The notes below the pieces were generated by a model. It did no database searches. It was not told the origin of the DNA and saw only the letters and a program-made list of their open reading frames with translations. The position numbers and the translations under genes are program-made. Positions 10,801 to 21,709 of a stretch of 64,000 bases of DNA are shown piece after piece. The DNA is from Chlorops oryzae (taxonomy: Eukaryota > Arthropoda > Insecta > Diptera > Chloropidae): positions 62,974,253 through 63,038,252 of the forward strand of contig CM035806.1 of assembly GCA_020466095.1 (NCBI GenBank), given 5' to 3'. Every line of letters starts with the position of its first letter. Position 1 is the stretch's first letter.

Positions 10801-11564
10801 AGTGACGTCAAAATAGTCGCTAGGCTTGATATATTCAGGTATCAAAAATTAAAAAAAAAAACAACCTTGTGTACCATTAGAAATACTTGACTTTTCAACT
10901 CCACTTTATATTAATGTTTCGTTTTTCTATAACACTGGTATATAACACCAGTTTCGTAATGAAAATAAGATTTCGGCCTAGACTGACGTCATGTAAAGGA
11001 CAATAATGAGTTAACGTTGATTTCGTGGCGTAATTTGGTTAGTGCGTTAATGCGAAAAATTTCAAACCAAGCAAATGAAAAATGAAGTATCTCCGGAGAC
11101 TTTTTTGATCGTCTGAACATGAAGGAGACACCAAGAGAGAATATCGAAATATATCGAAAACATAAAATAAAAGTAGCGGAGTAACGGAACTTGTTAATTG
11201 TAGCGGAAGTTACAGTTTCAGTTACTAATTTTAAAATGTAGCGGAACCGTTACTCCGTTACCAAAAAAGTAACTTCCGTTAGTAACGGAGGAACGGTTTA
11301 TGCCCACCTTTGGTTTCATGTACATAAGTTTTAAAACTTTGAAAATAAAAAATGGTTACCTTCTAATAGTTTTGTTGATTTAGAATTTTCATTCTCATCT
11401 TGATTCATTTCTGCTTGACATGTTTCCAAATGCTTTTTCATTCGTGCGACTATTCCCATTATTTCTTTATCACACTTTTTACATATAGCTTTATAAAACT
11501 TGCCACAAACAGATTTTTTTTCGTTAAAATGCACCCAAACAGCATCCTTTTTTCTTCCAGACAT
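7882..11564 (-). CDS. hAT transposase with BED finger (two exons, 580 aa)
   Basis: Exon 1 (11564-11360) encodes a BED-type finger: MSGRKKDAVWVHFNEKKS, then CKKCDKEI and HLETC, ending at a GTAACC donor in phase 1. Exon 2 (9419-7882) follows a TTTCAATCAG acceptor and joins in frame as APESSAGPSTSTKANQ, then RKRKLDEYLF. The catalytic region shows LSIDGWSN and VVSDNAANM (two catalytic Asp) and CSAHILNLLAKD. The C-terminal dimerisation domain SSAGVERVFSTFNLVHSKLR carries the final Glu. Exon lengths of 205 and 1538 nt give exactly 581 codons including the stop, with no internal stop. The transposase would cut and paste its own element in the nucleus. The 1940-bp intron has been enlarged by MITEs, but both splice sites remain. 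Confidence 0.9.
9471..10484. mobile_element. P-derived MITE in the hAT-2 intron
   Basis: About 1.0 kb bounded by inverted ends, CATGATACAAGAAGTACAAG on the left and CATGAAACAAGAAAAACAAG as reverse complement on the right. The ends and the next ~60 bp, including GGTACCGCTA and AGAGAGCGAAAATGA, match the 5' end of the P element at 18041. It is therefore an internally deleted relative. No matching 8-bp target duplication was found, and no coding sequence is left. Confidence 0.75.
10485..11312. mobile_element. hAT-type MITE at the end of the P-derived MITE
   Basis: 828 bp with ends CAAAGGTGGGCA in inverted orientation and a perfect 8-bp target duplication GTTTCATG (10477-10484 and 11313-11320). 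Subterminal regions are rich in CCGTTAC and AACGGAAG repeats on both sides. It has no transposase. The target duplication overlaps the terminal CATG of the neighbouring P-derived MITE, so this element came later. Confidence 0.88.
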
Positions 11565-11934
11565 TATTATTGTAAGTTAAACACGAGCGAATTCAATGAA
11601 GGACAAAATATAATTTCAGAGAATTGTAGCTTTCATCCAAACCATAGTCCCGAGTCAGACGTACGAAAACATGTTGCGCAACAATTATTTTGATCTAGAG
11701 AGATGTGCGACAGAAAGAGACATTCTTTTGTTGAATGTTTCAGGAGGAACTTGAGCTTCTCTTTCTTTCTCATGTAAAGAAGATTAATGAGCGATTGTTG
11801 CCGAAACATTTGTTTTACGTTTCACCGCCTACTATGAGGACATGAAATGTTAAGAAAACGGTGTAATGAAAGACAGGAATGCGCTTGTGTTCATAACGGA
11901 GTTTGGCGCCTTTGCTTTGTAACAAAGTCCGCGT

Positions 11935-12080
11935 TTACATTAGAGAGACAATCGCCAGAGACACACAAAGTTTGAAGGTGAGAAACGTACGAGGAACCCC
12001 CGCAAGGGGAACCCCGCACTTTTCTCAGCCACAAACTTTGTGTCGCTCGGCAACAATCTCTCTAATGTAAACTCGGACAA
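11935..12080. mobile_element. hairpin MITE (~145 bp)
   Basis: Inverted arms of about 48 bp start GTCCGCGTTTACATTAGAGA on the left and, as reverse complement, GTCCGAGTTTACATTAGAGA on the right. They flank a centre containing AACCCCCGCAAGGGGAACCC. It lies in the 5' flank of the hAT-2 transposase gene. Similar TTTACA-type arms occur at 26546-26701. Confidence 0.8.
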
Positions 12081-12648
12081 AGAAGAGGGAAAGCGAAACA
12101 AAAACTTTTTATGCGTACAGCTTTGTTTTCATTTTCAAAAACTGTGCTGTGAAATCCCTGCAGGAAATGTCAATAGTAAATATATACTCTTTTTCTATTT
12201 ATAATTTCTTTCATTATATAGTTTCTATACCTTTAGTCAGCAAAGTTTTTCTTTTGACACAAGCTGATACTTGAACTAGTTCCCCTATCTTAATTGACGA
12301 AAGTTTAGACATTGCTCGACACGCTTCCTGCAGGGAGTTCAATTGCTTATTTGTAAAAAAATAAGAGTTTGCATTTTGTTTTCGAGAGTACATTAAATTT
12401 TTTGTATTTGCGTTCTCTTCCATTGCACATCTTCGTTTTTCTGTGTTTTATCTTTCGAATAAATTCTTGTCCTCTTGTACTCGTGCACACAAAACCCCAA
12501 GATTTGAAATAGAAAGAGCCCACTGAGCGAAATTTCACCTCTTTGGAATTGATTTAAATCATATGATTTTTTTAAAAAAATCATTTGATTTTTAATCGCG
12601 ATTTAAATCAATGATTAAAATCAACTGATTTAAATCATAACAACCCTG

Positions 12649-12787
12649 ATTTTAATGTCAAATTTAAGAGCCCTTTTTAAGGACATTTCATCGCACGATA
12701 TAGAAACAAACTTTTGTTCAAAACACAAAAATCGAGTGCGCAACTCAAATGCTACCAAATTTTGACGAGTTAAGCCAGGATTTTTAG
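12649..12787 (-). pseudogene. P element transposase, middle segment between the two hAT insertions
   Basis: Reads …PGLTRQNLVAFELRTRFLCF and then VSISCDEMSLKRALKFDIK. The 'DEM.lk' stretch is where P-family transposases carry their first catalytic Asp. The segment is open throughout and is bounded on both sides by target-site duplications of hAT-1 (ATTTTTAG, 12780-12787) and hAT-2 (ATTTTAAT, 12649-12656). Confidence 0.85.
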
Positions 12788-13105
12788 TAGAGATGCCGCG
12801 GATATCCGGTTACTATCCGGTATCCGGCATATCCGGCATAAAATGAACTATTCGGTCGGATGCCGGATACTAACTCATTATCCGGCCGGATACCGGATAT
12901 TAAAAAATTTCACAGTTTTTCATATAAATCTCCTTGAAGGAAGCCCTTTATGAAATAATTAAGTAGAACAAAACGATTTGTAATGATGACGACTTTTATG
13001 TGTTTATGTATTTCAAAAAATCAAAAAAAAAACGTACAAAATCCTTAGATACGCTAGAAGATCAATAGAAAAAGATAGAAAACATTTCTTATTTTTGTTT
13101 TACAT

Positions 13106-14974
13106 TTAATACTCATAGTTAACGAGTGGTAAATTGTGATGAATAAATACCAGTTTTTCTGCGTTTACAGCCAACAAACGGTTTCGCTTATTTTCGTAGA
13201 CCAGACCCGCCTCGGAAAAGAGTCTCTCGCTGTAGACACTACTGGAAGGAGCTGACAGATATACTTTCGCAAATGATGCCAAAAGTGGGTATTTTTTCGA
13301 GTTGAGCGACCACCATGTGAAAGGGTTACTGCTGCGATCAGTTCGAACTATCTTTAAGAAGGCTTCGATCTCTATTGCAATCGGGTTTTTTTCGCTTTCG
13401 AAAGAATTGTTTTTTTCATTCCCCACTTCGTTGAAACAGTCCCAAAAAGTTTCATGGGACTCGCGAGTTGCACTTAAGTCGGTTTTGTTTGGGTTTGATC
13501 CCACTGATTCTTCACTAGTAGATGACTCATCGCATGTTCTCTTTAAATATTCTAATAATACTTTTTCACGTGCTTTCTCGGCTTCATATGCTCCCAAATA
13601 ATTTATCTTGAATCTAGGATCTAAGAAAGTTGCAATAACGTAATTCAAGTCTGCATTTAAGAAGCTAAAACGAGATTGCAAATCGACTTTCAAAGATTCT
13701 CTCATTTGAGACAAGCTAGGTGTGCGTTGGATCGTCTCATCCTTATCCAAATACTTTTTGAGTGCAGCAACGTGCGGAATAACTTCAGATATGCATGATA
13801 GGCCAGAACTTGTTATTTTTGTTATTTCTTCGAACGGCTTCAAAAGTTGTACGCATTGCTCCATTAAACTCCATTGATGTGTCGTTAAATTCCTAAGCGT
13901 GTCGTGCTCACCAGCATAAAGGGAGATTGCCCGTTTTTGTTGCAATAGCCTTTGCGCCATATAGAAAGTAGAATTCCATCTCGTCCTGATATCCTGCACT
14001 AATTGGTGCGGTGGTAAACCTAATTCTTTCTGAATTTCCACTAGCTTTTCCTGTGCTACACCTGAATGATTGAAGTGAGTTACAATATTTCGACCATTGG
14101 CTATCATATCCAGTACTTCAGGCTGTATTTTCAATGATTCCATCACAACCCTCTGAAGCAAATGAATAAAGCATCTTGCTGAATTATATTTCGCCATTCG
14201 TACGCCTTTCACCATGTTCGCGCCGCTGTCATGAACAAGAAGGTGTATTTTGCTAGTTTCAATATCCCAGCGTGCCGCAATAGCATTTAGTTCTTTTGCT
14301 ATATTTTCCCCTGTGTGAGATCCTGGAAAAGGTTTCATAGCCAGAACTCCATGTTGAAGTTGAAATTCTGGGGTCAACCAATGAGCTGTGAAACTCAAAA
14401 AGCTAGAATTATTATGCAGACACGTCCACATGTCAGACGTGACGGAAATTGCGTCCGCGTTTGAAATCCTTTTTTTGATTTTTTCAAAAATTCTGTTGTA
14501 AATGTCAGGAATTATTTTTTCTGTAATATAAGTGCGGCCTGGCAAATCATATTGGGGTAATGCCTGCTGAAGAAGTCTTTGGAACCCAATCTTTTCTACG
14601 ATGGATATCGGCTCATTATCTAAAGCAATCATTTCTGCAACTAAATAATTATATTTTTTGGCCTTTTGAGTATTAACGGGCCAAGGCGCTTTTCTTTCAT
14701 TTGTTTGGATTTTATATGATTGTTCATGCCAGAAGTTCCTGAAAAAGGTTAAAAAAGTACCATTGTACAATCTTAAATTACTTTTCTAAATCCAGTTATT
14801 CATTAAACTAGCTGCAACAAAAATAAACTTCACATTTATGTACGTACCTGCCTTTCTTCCTTCACCACCACGAGAAATTTGTTGGTTGCACAACAAACAA
14901 ATAGCAAATCTATTGTCATCCTTGCAAACATGAAAATAATCCCAAATTGGCGATCTTTTGATCACTGATGCCAT
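13106..14974 (-). pseudogene. hAT transposase with BED finger, frameshifted
   Basis: Exon 1 (14974-14848) reads MASVIKRSPIWDYFHVCKDD and ICLLCNQQISRGGEGRKAG, a BED finger, ending at a GTACGT donor. A 109-bp intron follows. The acceptor TTTTTCAG at 14739 continues in phase as TSGMNNHIKSKQ, the His side of the finger (the final His appears as Gln). That frame hits a stop at 14641-14643, while the rest of the protein is in another frame, so one indel lies between about 14643 and 14738. From about 14700 to 13106 the frame is open for over 500 codons. It contains VTSDMWT, LLVHDSGANMVKGVR and the dimerisation motif SSVYSERLFSEAG. Without the indel the protein would be full length. Confidence 0.88.
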
Positions 14975-15639
14975 GTTTTGTTTAAATTTGCAGCTTTAAT
15001 TAAAAAACTAAACAGTTAAGTTGTAGCAAACCGCTCCACGATAAAATTTGGTTATGTACAAATCACAAGCGTTAGTCTACGCACACAAATCGTAACTTAG
15101 CGAGTTGACTGTTGAACTTAAAATGCGCCAAAAGCACATACATACATATGCACAACGTCATCGAAATTCGAAAGGGAACGTGGAAATAGTGTAGAAAATT
15201 AAAAGAGAGTAGATTATTCTAGAAAGCAGTGCTGCCACAACAAATTTTCCTGCGCAACCAAAATCCCTAACACAAATAACAAAATAAAAAACCAACGACT
15301 TTTTTGCTGTTTTTTAATTACTCTTTATTCTATTATATTGCATTGCTATGTACCAAGGCACAAAGTAGTCTTAAGCCGTAAATACATATTCATAAACCGT
15401 TTTCGAAAAGCTTGAAAAAGTATCCAAGTGGAAACGAAAACTACCACATAACCAATATCGACTGGTGAAGAAAATAACTACAATGGCAACGCTGGTAGCA
15501 AATGTAAGGAGTAATGTAGAAATTTGCAGATGGAGAGAGATCATATGACCATGCAGTGTTGCATAATTAAACTTCGTAAAATAAGCTTAAAGATAAATGC
15601 AGCCCCATGTTGCTACCAAAAGTGAGTATGTCCTCGGTC

Positions 15640-15812
15640 ACACGTAGAAACAATGTTTCGGAAACATTTGCTCAAAACTCATTTGATTGTATGAGAAAGA
15701 AAGAGAAGTCTGAAATGTTGCCGTAACATTCAACAAAAAACTGTCTCTTTTCTTCGCATTGCTTTTTATATCAAAAAAATTGTTTCCGAAACAATGTTTC
15801 TACGTGTGACTC
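15640..15812. mobile_element. hairpin MITE inside hAT-1 (~173 bp)
   Basis: Arms read CACACGTAGAAACAATGTTT followed by CGGAAACA, mirrored on the right by TGTTTCCGAAACAATG and CTACGTGTG. The core contains ATGAGAAAGAAAGAGA. Related core sequence lies at 11735-11780 and about 55120-55190. Confidence 0.75.
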
Positions 15813-15850
15813 TCGACTATTCATAAGTGCTCTAGAATACGAATTCGTCT

Positions 15851-15992
15851 CACATGGCAGCAACACGTTCAAAAATTAGTTTCAAGACTGGAGCGAAACA
15901 AGTGAGAATGACGGAGATGCAATAACTTCGGCTTGTGTCATTTATTTCTTTCCAGTCTTAAATGAAAACTTGAACGTGTGGCTGCCATGTCA
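15851..15992. mobile_element. second hairpin MITE inside hAT-1
   Basis: The left arm CACATGGCAGCAACACGTTC is mirrored by GAACGTGTGGCTGCCATG on the right; the arms continue to AAGACTGG/CCAGTCTT. About 140 bp in all, with no coding potential. Confidence 0.7.
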
Positions 15993-16230
15993 AGTCGAAA
16001 TTCATTTGAAAAATAATAATTCAGTATTTGAGTGTGTGAATGAAAAGGAATGCATAAATTTCGAGTTTTTTATTCAGATTCGGATTCTAGAGCATGCCTG
16101 AATAAAGCTACTTTTGAATTTGGGAAAAAATTCAACTATCCGGTTGCCGGATATCCGGCTATCCGGCCTCGCAGCTTGCCGGATATCCGGTATCCGGTAT
16201 CCGGCAAAATCACTATGCGCGGCATCTCTA

Positions 16231-16884
16231 ATTTTTAGGCCAATTGCAAACAAATCTCTGCAAAGTTCGCTCGTTTGGCCAGGAGAAAGGAATTTGCAAA
16301 TAACGATAAGCTTTTGGCGACACGAAATAAACACTTAAAGCCATTTTAATTGTTTATCATATCTTTTTCCGCTTGACTGTTTTTTCAAATTAAGTATACA
16401 ATTACGAACGGTAATTGCAAGCTCAGGCGAAAATGAATTTAAAATTTTATCTAAAACTTCATTTTCAAATTCTTTCTTTTCGCTGATAGCACTTTTTAAT
16501 GTGGCAATTTCTAATTTCATCTTCTTATTTTCATTTTCAAGTTCACTTAATTTCCTTTTAAGATGAGCTATTTGCAAGTTCTTCTCTGAATTTGGACTCT
16601 CTTCCTTATCGACCATATTTACATTTGGATTCAACATTTCTTGATCTTCACCGTCTGAGCAAGTGGGTACGACCAAAACTTCACTACAGTCGAAACAATC
16701 TTCATCGTCTTTACCATTTTCATCTTTTTGTGCACCTGTTTCTTTAATTGACTCTGCATCAGGAACTGCATTTTTGGTTAGCCTCTTCTTCGATTTCATC
16801 AAGTTTGAGAAGTGCTTATCGCAGGCGAATATATGTTCCGGAAACCAGCCTTTCAATCCAAGCATTTCAAACCATTTCTGACGG
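16231..16884 (-). pseudogene. P element exon 2: THAP second half, coiled coil, start of catalytic region (copy 1)
   Basis: After a TTTAG acceptor the frame reads RQKWFEMLGLKGWFPEHIFA followed by CDKHF (the Cys-x-x-His pair of THAP) and AVPD. An acidic linker comes next, then a heptad-rich coil around LKRKLSELENENKKMKLEIA that would serve dimerisation. The frame stops after YDKQLKWL, but a one-base shift continues as ALSVYFVSPKAYRYLQIPFS, the conserved start of the P catalytic region. One G has therefore been lost. The same frameshift is in copy 2, so it predates the duplication. The exon is cut at 16231-16238 by hAT-1. Confidence 0.85.
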
Positions 16885-17676
16885 CTAAATTTAAAAAAAA
16901 CAAGTCTTAGAACAAAAAAGATAAAAACTTAAAAACAAAAAACACAAACAATCAATACGGTTCTACATGCAACAATGTTTTGTGTGTATTGTATGTTTTG
17001 TGTACTGTATTTTAAGCCCGCTTTTTCTTTTTCCATTTAAGTACCTGTAAAATGTTCTTACCTTTCTCACTTGTTCAATTAGAAACATGGGTTTGCGTTC
17101 ATTTCGTTCAAATAACTCATATTTATTTGACTTTCTTAGCTTAATCTATACAAAAGAGTTTCTTATGTGATTTTAAACCCCACAAAGGGCTTGCTTTGTA
17201 AATATATCCACACCTCTACTTCAATAAATACGACAAACAGCACCAACAGGAATTTGACTTATGCAGAAGTCAGAAGATGTTTTATTATCTTCCTACGACA
17301 AGCGTAAACATAGATCATAAATCTACTTATTAGAATAATCAAACACATTTCAGAGTTGGCTCCATCAGCAATCCATGAGCAAATCCAAATGGTAATAGTG
17401 TTGCAAAGAAGCGAATAAAACAATTAACATATAATTTTTTGTGGCAAAACGGAACAGCTGCTTAAGTCGACATTTGTTATTTTTATACATGTATGAATTC
17501 TTTTCCGAAAACCTTTTTCCATTACAACGAGACACCATGGTTTACATGCGTCCTTTAAAGTGGAAATTAATGGTATAAATTTGAGATTGAGTCAACTTAA
17601 GCAGTAATAATTGCCGCAGAAATAGTACAGCTCTTCTGATTAGGAAGTCTGATGCTTTCATTTCTTTTTATCTTAC

Positions 17677-17758
17677 CGGGCCGTATCAGTTCCTGAAAGG
17701 GGAACGCATGCAAAGCGGTTGAAGGACTGCAACCCATTACGCATACTTTACGTGGCAT
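17677..17758 (-). pseudogene. P element exon 1, first half of THAP zinc finger (copy 1, 1-bp deletion)
   Basis: Starts MPRKVCVMGCSPSTALHAFP, the first Cys pair and the LH.FP motif of a THAP DNA-binding domain, and ends at a GTAAG donor. In this copy the run of C (minus strand) before TTTCAGG is one base shorter than in the duplicated copy at 21174-21256. With the shorter run, exon 1 ends in a phase that does not fit exon 2; with the longer run it does. The deletion was therefore probably suffered by this copy after duplication. Confidence 0.75.
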
Positions 17759-18211
17759 CTTAACTTTTTTATTTTATTCTTCGTATTCAAGCACAAAATA
17801 TCTTTTATCTATTTACGAATCGTTTTTTGTTTTGTTTTGTAAATATGTTTTTAGTGTTAAATATCAATGAGTACCCCGCAAATGCTGGTTCTGCAAGTAT
17901 CTGGTAGTACTGTTAAGGAAAATCATTTAAGATTGTTTACAACACTTATATAATTTAATAATTTCGTCATTTTCGCTCTCTGAGAGAATGCTTCAAAATA
18001 GCGGTACCCGAAATGGCGCTATCTTGTTTTCTTGTATCATGGCTCATTATAATTGCAGCCTTGGACATCTTACCAGTTATACACCCTTTGGTTACATACT
18101 TCAACCTACATTTCTCATAAGCATTATGCGGATGAACATATAACAGGTAACCAAATTGGCCGAAAGTTTTGTTGCAATTTTTCACTTTGAACGTTAAATA
18201 TATGTATGCAT

Positions 18212-18659
18212 CAGTGCTGGGAACTTGTGGGAATTTTCCCTTTTTGTGGGAATTTAAGTCAAAAATTTTGATCAAGTGGGAAAAGGAATTTTTTACTTTC
18301 GCGTAGTGTTAAATTTGAGAATTGGGATTTTCTACATTTTGTACGATGGTTACTGTTGACACCGCGGAAAAAATATCGATCGACCAATATATCGTTGAAA
18401 TCAACTGTTTTTTTTAACTAGATTTGTTTTCAAAGAGATATCGATATTAAAAAGTACGTCGGTGTTTTTTTTATTTTTGTTCACAAAATTTTATAAATTT
18501 GTAATAAATAATATTTCAAGTTCTTATTCATTTTCCTGTAACAATATGTTCATTTTACAAGTGGGAATTTTTGGGGAATTTTGATGAGAATAAAGGGGAA
18601 AAAATGATAATTTTAGGAATTTTTGAGAGAATTCCAGTCAAAAAAAGACCCCAGCACTG
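18212..18659. mobile_element. hAT-type MITE (copy 1)
   Basis: 448 bp with ends CAGTGCTGGG in inverted orientation and near-identical 8-bp flanks GTATGCAT/GTATGTAT. Both subterminal regions carry GTGGGAATTTT-type repeats. No coding capacity. Confidence 0.8.
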
Positions 18660-18879
18660 GTATGTATGAAATTGAATTTTAAAACTTTAATGTGAAATTT
18701 TAATTTAAAAAGTGAAGTATAATTATTATTTTCTATTTTATACTTATATTAAAAATTGCCAAACAAATTACAAAATGAGACTTATTTTTTAACTTTTAAA
18801 TTAATAAGTCTAAGAGAGTTTCAAAAATCGTCAAAAATAGCGTACGTGAACTTGAATGCTCCATTTTATGTGTTTTGAG

Positions 18880-19551
18880 CAGGGCGTGCAAACGAAACAA
18901 ATAAAGTTCGGGTTATGGTTTTGGTTATGAAATGATTATGGTTTCGATTACGGTTTCGTTCTGAAAAAAATTATTTCGGTTTCGGTATCGTTTCGTTCCG
19001 GTTACGTTTTTTCAAAGACTTTAAGAATCGCGGGTAAAATTCAAGATATCAATCTCTTGCAAAGCAAACCCTATAATTGTTGAATTTTCGACTGTCGTTG
19101 CAGTACATAAAAATTCTTGACCACGAAATATAGACTTCGAACGCACCTTAACCTTTCAGGATTCAGTAACCAATTCAGTACCGTGTCGGGTTCGCTTTAT
19201 AGGCCATATATATTCACAGCACAAAACTTAAGGCGTTGTCAATACGCATTTACACGTTAAGACATTTCAATATTCTAGAGTCAGACTCACGAACAAATGT
19301 TTTGAGAAAATTAAGTAAGTAGAGAAAGACGTAAGAAAATGCTTCTCTTTCTTTCCCATGTATCAAAGAGTATTAATAAATATAAGAGCGGCCAATGTAC
19401 TCTATCGGCTCTCTTAGCATTTTGAAAATGCTGGCCTCCTTATTACGATACACTTTGTCCCTATGCCATTTCGTCTCACATCACAAAGCGAATGCTGATT
19501 GAAAACAAAAATGCGCAACGCGAGTGCGAGAAACGTGCGTAAATGAACATT
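18880..19551. mobile_element. duplicated left end of the GGCGTGCAA MITE and start of the palindrome arm
   Basis: Begins CAGGGCGTGCAA after GTTTTGAG, identical to 22379 onward, and breaks off at 19551 at the tandem-duplication junction. It carries CGGTTTCGG-type subterminal repeats, the TTTACACGTTAAGAC terminal sequence and the first ~170 bp of the palindrome arm. Confidence 0.85.
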
Positions 19552-19727
19552 TAAATTTCGAGTTTTTTATTCAGATTCGGATTCTAGAGCATGCCTGAAT
19601 AAAGCTACTTTTGAATTTGGGAAAAAATTCAACTATCCGGTTGCCGGATATCCGGCTATCCGGCCTCGCAGCTTGCCGGATATCCGGTATCCGGTATCCG
19701 GCAAAATCACTATGCGCGGCATCTCTA

Positions 19728-21539
19728 ATTTTTAGGCCAATTGCAAACAAATCTCTGCAAAGTTCGCTCGTTTGGCCAGGAGAAAGGAATTTGCAAATAA
19801 CGATAAGCTTTTGGCGACACGAAATAAACACTTAAAGCCATTTTAATTGTTTATCATATCTTTGCCCGCTTGACTGTTTTTTCAAATTAAGTATACAATT
19901 ACGAACGGTAATTGCAAGCTCAGGCGAAAATGAATTTAAAATTTTATCTAAAACTTCATTTTCAAATTCTTTCTTTTCGCTGATAGCACTTTTTAATGTG
20001 GCAATTTCTAATTTCATCTTCTTATTTTCATTTTCAAGTTCACTTAATTTCCTTTTAAGATGAGCTATTTGCAAGTTCTTCTCTGAATTTGGACTCTCTT
20101 CCTTATCGACCATATTTACATTTGGATTCAACATTTCTTGATCTTCACCGTCTGAGCAAGTGGGTACGACCAAAACTTCACTACAGTCGAAACAATCTTC
20201 ATCGTCTTTACCATTTTCATCTTTTTGTGCACCTGTTTCTTTAATTGACTCTGCATCAGGAACTGCATTTTTGGTTAGCCTCTTCTTCGATTTCATCAAG
20301 TTTGAGAAGTGCTTATCGCAGGCGAATATATGTTCCGGAAACCAGCCTTTCAATCCAAGCATTTCAAACCATTTCTGACGGCTAAATTTAAAAAAAACAA
20401 GTCTTAGAACAAAAAAGATAAAAACTTAAAAACAAAAAACACAAACAATCAATACGGTTCTACATGCAACAATGTTTTGTGTGTATTGTATGTTTTGTGT
20501 ACTGTATTTTAAGCCCGCTTTTTCTTTTTCCATTTAAGTACCTGTAAAATGTTCTTACCTTTCTCACTTGTTCAATTAGAAACATGGGTTTGCGTTCATT
20601 TCGTTCAAATAACTCATATTTATTTGACTTTCTTAGCTTAATCTATACAAAAGAGTTTCTTATGTGATTTTAAACCCCACAAAGGGCTTGCTTTGTAAAT
20701 ATATCCACACCTCTACTTCAATAAATACGACAAACAGCACCAACAGGAATTTGACTTATGCAGAAGTCAGAAGATGTTTTATTATCTTCCTACGACAAGC
20801 GTAAACATAGATCATAAATCTACTTATTAGAATAATCAAACACATTTCAGAGTTGGCTCCATCAGCAATCCATGAGCAAATCCAAATGGTAATAGTGTTG
20901 CAAAGAAGCGAATAAAACAATTAACATATAATTTTTTGTGGCAAAACGGAACAGCTGCTTAAGTCGACATTTGTTATTTTTATACATGTATGAATTCTTT
21001 TCCGAAAACCTTTTTCCATTACAACGAGACACCATGGTTTACATGCGTCCTTTAAAGTGGAAATTAATGGTATAAATTTGAGATTGAGTCAACTTAAGCA
21101 GTAATAATTGCCGCAGAAATAGTACAGCTCTTCTGATTAGGAAGTCTGATGCTTTCATTTCTTTTTATCTTACCGGGCCGTATCAGTTCCTGAAAGGGGG
21201 AACGCATGCAAAGCGGTTGAAGGACTGCAACCCATTACGCATACTTTACGTGGCATCTTAACTTTTTTATTTTATTCTTCGTATTCAAGCACAAAATATC
21301 TTTTATCTATTTACGAATCGTTTTTTGTTTTGTTTTGTAAATATGTTTTTAGTGTTAAATATCAATGAGTACCCCGCAAATGCTGGTTCTGCAAGTATCT
21401 GGTAGTACTGTTAAGGAAAATCATTTAAGATTGTTTACAACACTTATATAATTTAATAATTTCGTCATTTTCGCTCTCTGAGAGAATGCTTCAAAATAGC
21501 GGTACCCGAAATGGCGCTATCTTGTTTTCTTGTATCATG
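19728..21539 (-). pseudogene. P element 5' part, duplicated copy 2
   Basis: Repeats the P 5' TIR (21539), exon 1 (21256-21174) and exon 2 (20381-19728) of copy 1, and is truncated where the hAT-1 end begins. Exon 1 here has one more base in the homopolymer. Its frame runs MPRKVCVMGCSPSTALHAFP, then LSGTDTAR, and the GTAAG donor joins exon 2 in phase (RQKWFEML…). The THAP region of this copy is therefore coherent, unlike copy 1. The later KWL-stop frameshift is shared. Nothing of the catalytic region beyond ~38 residues is present. Confidence 0.85.
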
Positions 21540-21709
21540 GCTCATTATAATTGCAGCCTTGGACATCTTACCAGTTATACACCCTTTGGTTACATACTTC
21601 AACCTACATTTCTCATAAGCATTATGCGGATGAACATATAACAGGTAACCAAATTGGCCGAAAGTTTTGTTGCAATTTTTCACTTTGAACGTTAAATATA
21701 TGTATGCAT

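Larger units (their letters stand above)
7548..12648 (-). mobile_element. hAT element (hAT-2) with intact-looking transposase, inserted in the P element
   Basis: A 5101-bp element whose ends both begin CAGGGTTG, followed by a region rich in ATTTAAATCA words. The perfect 8-bp target duplication is ATTTTAAT at 7540-7547 and 12649-12656, the length made by hAT transposases. It contains a two-exon BED/hAT transposase on the minus strand. The intron holds a P-derived MITE and a hAT-type MITE, and the 5' flank holds a hairpin MITE. Confidence 0.95.
12788..16230 (-). mobile_element. hAT element (hAT-1), decayed, inserted in the P element
   Basis: 3443 bp with inverted ends TAGAGATGCCGCG and a perfect 8-bp target duplication ATTTTTAG (12780-12787, 16231-16238). 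Both subterminal regions are packed with GGATATCCGG and GGTATCCGG words, probably transposase-binding repeats. It contains a two-exon BED/hAT transposase with a frameshift and, upstream of it, two short hairpin MITEs. It interrupts the P coding frame precisely. Confidence 0.95.
5934..18041 (-). mobile_element. P element, degenerate, interrupted by two hAT insertions
   Basis: The 5' end on the minus strand starts at 18041 with CATGATACAAGAAAACAAGA, resembling the CATGA start of P-element TIRs. The coding parts follow in order: THAP exon (17758-17677), THAP/coiled-coil exon (16884-16231), then 12787-12649, 7547-6279 and 6278-5934. The frame is broken at ATTTTTAG by hAT-1 and at ATTTTAAT by hAT-2; removing both makes the protein contiguous (…NWPKN/PGLTRQNL… and …RALKFDIK/MDKIVGLED…). 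I could not find a convincing 3' TIR, so the left limit is the end of recognisable coding sequence. Several frameshifts show it is inactive. Confidence 0.85.

Noticed and set aside
17967..18275. 102-codon minus frame (and its duplicate at 21465-21773)
   Set aside because: It spans the P-element TIR and part of a MITE, so it crosses element boundaries and cannot be one gene.
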